Part shown: in pieces, positions 28,501 to 40,500 of the stretch
Layout: each line of letters starts with the position of its first letter
How positions within the stretch are numbered: the stretch's first letter is position 1
Origin: Plecoglossus altivelis
Taxonomy: Eukaryota > Chordata > Actinopteri > Osmeriformes > Plecoglossidae
Length of the DNA: 64,000 bases
Direction of reading: 5' to 3'
Assembly: GCA_036571765.1 (NCBI GenBank)
Contig: BROE01000015.1
Location: forward strand, 950,224-1,014,223
Position numbers and translations under genes: made by a program
The notes under the pieces: model-generated
Seen by the model: the letters and a program-made list of their open reading frames with translations, nothing else
What the model was told of the DNA's origin: nothing
Databases searched by the model: none

Positions 28501-31500
28501 GGCCATGACACCGTTATACATGAACTACAACAGTGACTCTGGAGAACAATAACTCTGTAATAATCTTGAACACGCCCCCAAGTGTGAGTAATTATGGGAA
28601 GGCAAGTGGCGCAGAGCATCAAAAAGTCGCTGTAGTGGACAAGCACCATTAATGGGTAAACCCACTTCATGGAACAACACCCTCGCCCCTTGGCTTGAGG
28701 CAACGGCCCTGGTGGATTTAGGTGGTATTGCATTTTCGGATAGGCAGTAGGTTCATCAGGTTGTTTTCCATTAACTCCAGTAAACATTTCCAAAACTATC
28801 TCCGTCAATAATTTGTCTTCGATTCCCGAATCGGGCTAACTAATAGGCTTCTCATACAATATTTTTCCAAATTTTTGCTAAGTTTCAAACCAGTCCAAAA
28901 AAATTTAACTAGTACCCCATTCATTTGCTTAGGTCAGGATAATTTGTCTTGATTGCAGGTATGAGCACAAAATGGAGAAAGGGAACATTAGCTGATTGGT
29001 GATTTACCTGTAGCTGAATGAGCACACGGAGAAAGGGACTGATCATCTACAGAAGCTGCCCTGCTGTAGCTAGTTAGTTTTACAAATGGTTGCAGACAAT
29101 CATGATGGTTGTTCATTGAGTTTATTCATTTTAATGCAGATTTAACAATCTTGTAATTAATGTTATGTTCATGGCATGGCAAACGTAATATATGTAGTGA
29201 TATCGCATGTTAAAGCATCATTATAGATGTTGACAGATTCTTCTGAAGCAAAGACGAAAATTAATAAATCAACCCCTTAGCTCACAGCCAGACAATCAGA
29301 TGTCGCAAATTATGATGTGTTCAGATAGTTTCAAGTATGCACATGTTTTGGAGCTCGGAACAAGGCGAGCCACTGTTTTGCGCAAGAGCAGACGAGCCGG
29401 ATGTGGAAAGATGGCGTGGCCCAAGACGCTAGAAACCAGACCTCCACCTCGCCCCTTGGCTTGAGGAAACGGCGCCAGTGGATTAGATTAGATCCGATTA
29501 GATTCAACTTTGTCATAACACATGTATAAAACCAAGGAAACAAAATGCAGTTCAGCATCCAATCAGAAGTGCAAGACAAGCAGTTATAAGTGGAATGTTG
29601 AAGGTGCAAATATACAGATTAGCAATTAATAATACTATTTAAAAATATATAGGTAAAATAAACATATGATTATATAGGTGCACTATGGACTATACACAGA
29701 AGTGTTTATGTACATATGTATATTTAGAGTGGTCAGCTGGAGACAGAGTTTTGTAGGGATACAGCTGTGTGGAAGAAGTTGTTCCTAAACCTGCTGGTTT
29801 TGGTTTGAGGATCCTGAAGCGCCTTTTGGAGGGTAGCAGCTAGAACAGACTTGACAGGATGGGAGGGATAGATATCTTTTTTTTCTGGACTTCCTCAATA
29901 GCGGGAAATGTAGTTCCTATGATGCGTTGGGCGGCTTTCACCACCCACTGCAGTGCCCTGGGATCAGTGACTGAGCAATTCCCATACCAGACTGTGATAC
30001 AGTTGGTCAAGATACTCTCAATTGCACCATGGTAGAAGTTACCCAGGATGTAAGCAGACAGGTGGTTCTTCAGTGTTCTCAAGAAGAAGAGGCACTGTTG
30101 GGCCTTCTTAACCAGACTGGAGGTGTTACTTGTCCAGGACAGGTCATCTGAAATATGGATCCCCAGGAACTTGGAGACACATTCAATAGTCATGCCGTTG
30201 ATATGGATGGAGTCGTGTCTCCCTTCTTTTTCCTGAAGTACACAATACTGATCCTCAGTTTTCTTGGAGTTCAGGAGCAGGTTATTATCAGTGCACCATG
30301 CGGCCAGGTGCTCAACCTCGGCCCTGTAGTCCGACTCATCATTGTCATTAATGAGTCAGATCATCGGGGTGTCATCTGCAAACTTGATGATGGAGTTAGA
30401 TTCATACATAGACCTGCAGTCATGGTTGAAGAGGGAGTAGAGGAGCGGGCTCATCACACAGCCCTAAGGTACGCCAGTGTTGAGTGTGATGGTGGTGGAG
30501 CAGTTGTGGCCTGACCTAACATGCTGAGGTCTGTTGGTCAGAAAGTCGCCTATCCAGTTGCGTAGGGAGGTACTGATTCCAAGATCCCCAAGTTTACTGG
30601 TAAACTTTGGACCCTGGATCCGCAGGAACTTGAAGGTGGAGACACGTTCAACAGCCGTTGATATAGATGGAGTCGTGTGTCTCTTTGAGGCGCTTCTGCA
30701 TTTCTGGTTAGGTAGTCACCTTGTGTAGTCATTTTTATTCTATTAACTCCAGTCAACATATACAAAACTCTCTACCAAAAGTCTTCCATTCCCAAACCTC
30801 GCCCATACTACTAGCTTTTTCATACAACATTTTTACTGACTTTCAAACCAATCCAAAATGGATAAACTAGCACCCCATTTATTTGGTTACATTAAGAAAA
30901 GTTGTGAATATAAAATCTGGAAACATGCTTGCATGTACAAACAGGATACGAGCACAAAATGGAACATTAGCCAATCACTGATTTACTTGGAGCTGAACGA
31001 GCACACGAAAGGGCTTGATCATCTACAGTTGTCTGCCCTGCTGCGGCTAGTTTTACAAATGTTTGCAGACATACAGGATGGTTATTTTGAGTTTATTTAC
31101 GTTATTTTAATGCAGATTTTACGATTTTGTAATTAATGTTATGTTTAATTGTTTGTTTGGCATGACACAATTGCAGCTCGATATAATTAGTGATATAGTG
31201 GCATGTAATGGCATCATTGTCAATGGCTTCAGAAGAACATTTCAACAAAGACGAAGATAAATAAATCATGTCTAATAACCAAAATATTGTTATGCAGTGT
31301 TATGGCAGTCAGCACCACAATGATGGCATTAATATGTCTAATAATAGTCAAGCAACAGTTATCATCATTATAATCGTAAAATATATCTAGTTAGCTTAGC
31401 TTTCTTTAGCGAGCAAGAACAACAAGGAGCCAGATATTCAAGCATACACGTTTACGAGTTTAATTAATACAATAGGCTACTAATGAAGTCATACTAAAAC

Positions 31501-34500
31501 ACAAAGCAAAAAGAACAACGTATTTGTGGTATGACTCATGTGATGGTATATGTTTAAATTAGATTAGATTCAATTTTGTCATTGCACATGTACAAGTACA
31601 GTGCAACGAAACATAGTTTAGGTCTAACCAGAAGTGCAAATAGCAAGTGCAGGATATACAGTGTGAATAAATACAGAAGAAGCAGTATTATGTTAGCTAC
31701 TTGACAGTAGGTGTGTACTATGAACAATATATAGAAATGGGTACAATATAAACAGTATAAATATAATATAATATATGTTGTGTGTGTATAAATCGAATAT
31801 AAATATAAAGTATAAATATATGTATTTATAATAGGCTGTTATATTGCTAAAAACCAAGGAAAACAAATACTAAGGAGCGATTGCATTGATTCTGAAAGTT
31901 GACTATGTATCTGATTCTTAATAGGACATTTCTGCATGTTTTCTGACTCAACTGCAAAGCCTAAGCTCACAGGCTTGCGACCTGATGTCGCAAAGTATAA
32001 CGTGTACAGCTACTTGCAAGCATTCACGAGTTTCGGGAATATGAACAAGGCAAGCCACTGTTCTGTGCATGACCGGATGACCTGGAACTGGAAAGATGGC
32101 ACAGCCTATTATGCCCTATTGCTTGACTCACTGCACCACTAAGCACTTTTAATAGCAATGAATGGGGATGGCATCTTTAAAAAGCAGTTTGGCTGCGTCT
32201 ACTGTATATAAGTAAATTCTGGAAACACACTGGCTGCGAAGCACCGTGAAGCGACATCAGCGGCTACGAATGATGCAAGACTGTTCACGCCAGATGTGCG
32301 TTTTTCTGCGTCACTCACCAAGCCTTTCAACTAACTTTCGTTTTTCACATGTAACGCTGACGTGGTACATAAACAGAGTACATAAACAGGGCATAACGTA
32401 TGTATAGGATACTTGTTATTCCAAAAGCTGCCACAACAGCATTGATCCTTTTTCCACCTTGTGCTTTTCAACTTTGAGAATTAATTAGATGTCCATCTCC
32501 TTGAATGTCTCTGCTGATATCCAAAATCGACTTGAGGGTGTACAACACTTAAACTTGCTTCTTTCTGCCAATAGACATACTGTTCAGAAACAGCTGCGGA
32601 CATGCTAGCGCATTGGATCAAAACTTTTACTTTCATTCTTTTTTTATCAGTATAACCACATGCAATGGCAGTTCGTTACCCGCATTGTATAGTTAGAATG
32701 TATATAGGGTGAGTTTTAGTACGTATGCCTCTAAAGTAATATTTTATACATAATTACAAAGTCTACAGCATTACAAATGTTCACCATAGTCTACAAATAA
32801 TTTAATAGAATTTTAATAACATGTGTTTTCATTCAAGTATATCATATAGTATTGGGGTATTTTATCATCCTGCAGCCAAATTCGCAAGCTTCTTATGAAA
32901 AAGTGTGACCTGCTCTTGAAATTATTGCTGCACAGCGCAAGGCAGTCGTGGCACTTAGCAGCCTGTGTGGCCGGTCCAGTTTGATAACATAGTCACCGTA
33001 AGAAAAAAGGCAGCACTTTGCAGCTACTCGTGGTGCTTCACAACCAGTGTCTTTCTACCGTTACACGCTCTTGCTCTGCTTGCCACAAACCACTTTTCAT
33101 CGTAATGAATTGAAGAGCAGGTTGGCTGTGTCTACTGTATGTAAGTCTATGCATGGAACAGGCCTCAGGTCTGGGTGTCAGCACAACTGAAACCACAGAA
33201 ATGCCTGCAGATGGCATGTCCATTCAAACTTCTGTGCTTGCTGTAATACCGATTGCGGCGTCCATATATAAGTCCTGGTGTCCACATGCTAGTTAGAATT
33301 GAGGTAGACCAAGAAAAAAGTACGAGATGAAAATACATTTATAAATAATAGGAATACTGATCATTCTATTTAGACTCAACATCAACATGAGTCCAATGGA
33401 TTATGTGACATGAAGCTCAATTAAATGCGGAAAAATTGCCTTGTGCATTGCTGCATGCTTGCAATAACCAACTTTGGCAACTTATTTCAATATCAACTAA
33501 TATCACATTTATGTCCCTGAACTATAGTACAGTTGGTCAAGATAGGGTCATTTTGGAACGTACATTGTGTTGCGCACTTCTGTGCAGCAAACTTGTAAGA
33601 AAATAAAAGGGATATGAGTAGTGGCCTGTGCACCAGTAGAAGTTTACGTCTAACAATACCCCTACACAAAACAAAACAGTTCCACCATGATTTAAGACTT
33701 GGTTTTTAATCACAATTTTAGGTTTGGTTTTAAGTGATTTTGTGTTTTTTGTTATTCTGTGACAGGAATAGTAAGAAGTTGAGGAACTTAAAATATATAA
33801 TATACTTAAGTATATTGTGCATCATCATTGGATATTTACCTGAGGTAAGAGGTTTCTTCATCTCAGCTTAGACTCTTGTGTTAACAATGCAGCAACTTTG
33901 TTGCCAGATTTATCGACTTTCCCCCTTCCTTGCATCAAAAAGTCCATCTAGTGCCTATCGACAAATCAGGCAATTTTCCGTGAACCGCAAGTCACAAGCG
34001 CATATTGAACCATGGATGTTGCACTGAACATTTCAATATTAGATATAATATTAGAGAGTAGTGGCATTCCTTATAGAAGCACAGAGAAACAGACAGACAC
34101 ATGCACGCACACACGCATGCATGCATGCTATGTTGGGAAGGCCTCTTTATGTTGAAGGAGCAACCAAGAGTCCCCAGGGCTAGTTCAGTGTGACGACAAC
34201 AATGAGGTTGGCTGGTCATGCGAATGACTCGACTGCTTGCTAGGAGAAAGTACACACCCAGATGCATCCATACATGGGCTGCTTGGTCGATTTCGTTGAC
34301 CACTGCAGTGTTGCCAGAGCAGTAGTCTCTGTCTCAACCAGAGCGTTCACATGGTTGATGGCACTTTTTGAATGTACTATTGATAATTGTGTATTATAGA
34401 TGTATACTGGATATCTTAGTATTTTGATATTTAGGAGTTTTATTATGTTAACTTATCATAGGTATTATATTGTCTGTGCATCTGAGAACAAAAGACTTAC

Positions 34501-37500
34501 CTAATTTGGTACAATTTATACTATGCAAACAGTATTGTATATCCATTTCTTAATTTCATTAGGGGCATAGATAATAAAAATATCTTGGGTGTTGGAGGGG
34601 AAATCAGCAGCTGTGTTATGAGGGCTGTTGATCTCTGTTCATATACGATGACCGGACATGAACAAAAGACAGAATGAGAGTAATTACCCAATTGCATGAC
34701 AGTGCTGATTCAAACAGATGCTCCCCATGCCTAGCACCCCTGTTAGTTTGAACCCATAGCCTGGACTAGCCCACACAGGAAGTGTGCTGAAACAATAGAC
34801 ATCCTCTCTACTTTACAGCTGGGCTGATAAGCATGTAATCTGGTGCTCAGGGAATGATATCTGCTATTTTTTGAGGGTTTCTGTGTACATGTTCTACCAA
34901 TGTACAGTAGTGTTGTTTTGTGTTGCTTGGTTGCGGGTTGGACCCTAGGCAGATTGCACTGTCATTCTTATAGCAATAAAACTGAGACCATCTCTGAATA
35001 GGGTTGATTGCAGAAATAAAGGGAAAAGAAAGGCAACAGCATGATGGAAAAAGTATGGTGTAGACAGCTTACAAACGAGCAACCTCATATGAGCTCCAAA
35101 TATTGAGACTAGGTATTTTACGGCTTACATTATGAACATACTTAATTACTTAAAACATTCAGTGACAGACATATATCTCCTGACATAGATTGTTTTTATA
35201 ATTGGGTGTAGAATCATTGTCAAGACCTCAATCAACATTTCAACTGAATGTCAAATCGGTCGTCCATCATTTCAAACCTTCATAAACAAATCAGGCTGTA
35301 TAGCTATCACACGATGGGGTTTGTTGTATTTGAGGAATCAAATCAAGTTGTTGGACAATATTAGGGAGTCTGCATACTTTTTTGACAGGCATTAAAATAG
35401 TAAGAACTCTACTCTGGGTTATAAGTTTAGTCTAATTTATTGATTTTCCTCCGGCCGGAGGGGACCTATTGTTTTTGTTAATACGTGAAGTGACGTATTG
35501 TCAAGTATGGTTACCCACACTCGAAATTTACCTCTGCATTTAACCCATCCAAGTGCACACATAGCAGTGAGTAGTGGGCAACCACACGCACACACAGTGA
35601 ACATACACCCAGAGCAGTGGGCAGCTATTGCTCCAGCGCCCGGGAAGCAATTGGGGGTTCGGTGCCTTGCTCAAGGGCACCTCAGTCATGGTATTGAAGG
35701 CAGAGAGAGTGCTGTTTATTCACAATCCCCACCTTCAATTCGTGCTGGTGCGAGAATCGACCAGCAACTTGAAGGTTACAAGCCCAATTCCCTAACCATT
35801 AGGCCACGACTTCCCCAATAATAATTCCATAATAATCCTATTATTATTATTACTATTATTATTATTATTATTAAGGTTCCTCCAGTAGGAGGGTACCTAT
35901 TGTTTTTGTTGGTATTGTTTCTTCTTTTCCATGAAACAGCTCAATCACTCAACAAGCCAACCAAATTTTTTGGCCCAGTGATAAATGTCACTAATGACTC
36001 CCAGACAGCTAATGGCCCATATATGCAAATAAGTGGCACTATAAGCCTCACCCAAAGTCTATGTGATTTCCCCTGTGCCCCATTTCTCCAAAAGTCTTGA
36101 AATTTGGTACGCAAGCCTTGTTTCCCATGGGGAACAAAAAAGCCTCCAATGCCTTCCTTTACTGGCCAAATCTGAGACAACCTTCATTTCCTCGTGAACC
36201 ATAGATCTAATCAACTTTAAATTTTACAGGATGACATCCTTCTGGAGTATCATGTCACCTTGATATGTGAATTAAACAATTGAATGAATGACTAAATTAA
36301 AGCTGCTTAAACGTTGTCCCAAAGCTGTCCAAAGCTAATTGTCTACCTTTTGTATTCATGAAATATTCAATAGTTGATGTGGAGTAGAGAGGATAGAGAG
36401 GCTGACTTGTACCTTATACTCTTGAGTTTGAATCTTCAGCCTGTTTGTATTGGCCCAACATGAATTAATCTTGCTCTCGTTGTCCAACACATGCTCGTGA
36501 GTTCGAATCTCTATTGTTGCTTGTGAAGCTTGAATAAATGTTGCTCTAGTTGTTGACTCTTGACCTTCTACAATGTACATTTTTTATAATGTTTTACCAT
36601 TTAACGAGGAGTCTGCATCCTTGCTTGAAGCTATATTTTCCCTTTTTCTGTGCTGTTGTGAGATGTGCCAGTATATTGCGCATTAAAACAGTGAATAGGA
36701 TCCAACATAACTGATATTCACAGCTCAGGGCTGCCTTAACATTGCAACTTTATCTGCAGTATTTTATCTCCTCTGCCAATAACTGACATAGTAGACCCCT
36801 TGCTCCTCCCAAGAGAATTGCAATGATTATGTAGATCTTTTGACTTGTCACTAACTACACATTACTGCCACCCCCCCCCCCCATTGCATTTACGGGGATT
36901 GTTGTTGCATAGACTCCTATCTGACAAGATGATGGTTATGCTCTTCTGTTGACATTGGCCTATTCTTGTTGGATCAATGGCCTCTGTGTGGTGGGACTAG
37001 AGCAGACAGAAACACCAGGCCTACCCACTCCTTCATCAGGAGTCACACACACTGCTACATAAACACACACAACTAATCTTTTAGCACTAGGGGGCCTGGT
37101 CACCATGACGGTAGGGTGTGGCCTTTTTGTGGTAATTTTACTTAACACAGATGTGACATGAAGACTATAATCTTGGTATTCTTTTGTAAGGAAAGGTGTT
37201 ATAAATCAATTTAAAAGCACCCTTAACAGGCTATTAAATGGAAAATTGATTGACTGATTTAGTATTGCGGTGAATAGACAAACAGGATGGTATTGGTTGA
37301 ACACTAGGGCAAAATTAAAATCAATTCCCATGTAAAGACACATTTCTTTTAAATGTATTCCCTAACAATCCTAATGGTCCATCCTTTTTAAACATGTAGT
37401 CATTTTACGACTGTAGTGACTTGCTCTTTGGGAAGTTAAATGAAGTCAGTGTGCCAATTATTTATCCATAGTACATAGATGTTTTTTATACTTATACTGT

Positions 37501-40500
37501 ATCTAAGGTTTTTAGATGTCCATTTCCCAAAGATGGGATTGTAAATAGCGTTAGGGGAGAATTAACACCAGGTAGCATTGAATCAAAATCTCTGAACCTG
37601 CCTCCATAGATGTTTATGGTGGCCATCCTCTAACTTATCGTGGCTTGTCCACACACTGATGAGTCATGATCAGACCGAAAAACTGGTTGGTGCAGTGCAT
37701 TATAGTCTGCCCTTGACCACTCTCAGGAAAAACTGCCTTCACAGACAGTTGACGGTGGGACTGCTTGGGTTTGCAAAAATCTGCTGGCCAGAGTGAAGAT
37801 GGGATGAGGCTCCTGGTTGGCTCGGCAGCATCATGCAGTGTTTCCTCCTTCCGGGGTTTTAGGTTTCTTATTCACAAGCAAAAAAGAGAAAGAAATGGAA
37901 CTGAATCGATCTTCTGCTGTCTGCTTCCATCAAGCACAATGAAAAAGTGCAGCTCAGCTTTGAAGCGTTGTAATATAAAACCTCTTTGCGTCTTTAAATA
38001 TAGCACCCCTTCCCCTTTGTCTCTCATCAAGCCACTACTGCAATGTGCACTGTAACATATTAATAACACCAATATTGGAACAAATTCCAAATAATGTATC
38101 ACAAACCAAGCCACAATGAGACATTATATGGTAAAAAGTCAAAAGGCAGACTTTTGCACTGCTTGTCACACTTGAATGCTTTTAAAATACAAATGACTTT
38201 AAGATTTAATGAATCACATTAAATGGGTCTTGTATTTATAGATTGGGGACATTTGAAATAAAATAAAAATAATTGAATAATAATATTATACTTACTATAT
38301 TATACTGAATGTAGTACTCTCGTACCTATGTGTATGGTAATGCTTTTCTTTGTACTTTTATAATAAGAAGTTTGAGTTATGATTGATTAATCTAGCTCCT
38401 ATCCCATCTTGCTTTAGATGTTCCAGAACAAATAGTTATATTTTGGAAACCGAAGCAATCTGTTTCATTGTCATTTAGTAAGCCTTTGTCAGTTTTTGAC
38501 TAAAGAACAGTGGTATGGCCCAGGGATTAGTTGGTTAAAAGTAAATGGTTGAAAGTAAATGTATTGTGGTACATAGGGTTACCTGATTAGTCTCTGACCT
38601 TTCAAGTTATTGCTTTACTTCAACAATAATCTTTTAGCTAACGTGATTGTCTGTCAGGAGGTAAAAGTTCCTATTGTCTGGCAAGAAGGAGACAAACTAA
38701 ACACTATCCTGGAATTGAGCTAAATTACCCTTAAAAGGCCTTAAAAGGTTACAGTTGTATCCGGGTCACGTTTGTTATAATTTAGCAAATGGCGATAGAG
38801 AGAAGACGTCACAGCAAGTAAAGGGTGTTTTTAATAACCGAGAAAAGATGTGTGGCAATGTTCACTGTTGTGGTAAGGACTTAGAAAAGACATTTTAGGC
38901 AAGAATTAGTACAGGCACATTCCCCCCAGCCCTTGAAGTACTGAAGAGGTTCTGGGGAAGAAATGAGCAGACATTTTATTCACAGCCTAGATGTAGGCAT
39001 TTCTTAAGCCCCGAATCACAGTCAAGGCATTGATTACGTGTGTCGATTCCAGGACGAGCGCTTGTTTGTCACAAACACAATTCCAAGATGGCAGATGTCT
39101 TGATTGCTTTTTGTATATTTGTTTTAGTGGCATAACTAATTCTGAGGGTGTGAACTCTTTTTTCACACAATATGCCATGCAGCATTTCAATGCCTAAGAC
39201 TTGATGCCAGAAGTGACTTTCGGTGGACGGATGAGGTAAAAGTGCTTATTTAGACATGTTAATGAGCTTCCCCCAGACTGCAGACTGAGGAGTATAGGTT
39301 CTGGTGGAAGGCAGTACATACAGCACTCCAAAGAACTTAAAGCCAGAGCTATTGATACCCGTGGTCAGAGTCAGGCAGAGCTCCTGGGGTGGACAGGAAT
39401 AGGGAAATGGATCTCAACTTATCCAGACTATTTAGAAACCTCACAGGTGAGCTATAGTGCTATTATAAATTTACTTTTTAAACCAGTTAAGATTTGACTT
39501 GGATTAGAAATGAGTTGCTCTTGACATTAAGATGAGGTTTATTTATGAGCTACAAGCTACTGTCTGCTACTCATGCACTTGAATATATCTGCGGTTTTTG
39601 AGTAATTCTCGACTATATTGCCTGTTTTTGCTAGTTAAAAATATTATTAGCATACAAGACTGAAAATGGTCATGCTTTTACGTATCTGAACAACCTTGTG
39701 ACATGCAAGGTACGTTTAAAAGAGGTTTTCGGTCAGTGATTGTAGTTTAATAATTCTGTTGTTTATTTATTGCCTTTTTAAATCTGAACTGTGACCATCA
39801 TTTATAGTATCACTGTTGTTACCATTAAAAATTCAGCTCAGCAGCCCTCAGGGGTATACTGCATTCCATTTTCTCAATGCTAATTACTTCTCCCGGTGTC
39901 TTTCTGCAGCTGCCACCAGCACCACCCCTGCAGCAAAGACCTCCAGTCATGTGACTCGTTGCAGTGACAGCCATCAGAACTACTGCGTAAATGGAGGCGA
40001 GTGCTTCACCCTGGAGGTCATACCTGGAAGCACAAAGTTCCTCTGCAGGTAGGGCATGGATATCAGTCCTTTACCTAAGCATTACTCAGTGTGATTAGAT
40101 ACTATGGCAATAATTATTTAACTAACATGGCAATGCATCATTGTAATAATGAAACTTTTTACTTTTGATTCGGACTGCAGCCTTCAGTGTGTCCTCTCTT
40201 TGTGTTGTCATAAATGTTTTATGGTGTCAACTGTAGAGCACAACAATTGTATTCTTCAGTTACAATGAGGGCTTCAAACTTATAAAGTGGCATCTATCTG
40301 TTGTGAAGTGAATCTCTATTCCATTAGGCCCCTGGTAGATCATTTTAGAGCTTATTCACAAGTTTTGTAGGCAGAACGGAACCTGGCAACATCAGAAACA
40401 ACTTCTCTGCCACAATATTAGCTGCATTATTAAAGACTCCTCACCACCACAACTTACCGACTGTGTTCCAGTTTACAAAACTAAGCCCAGCAATATGGCC

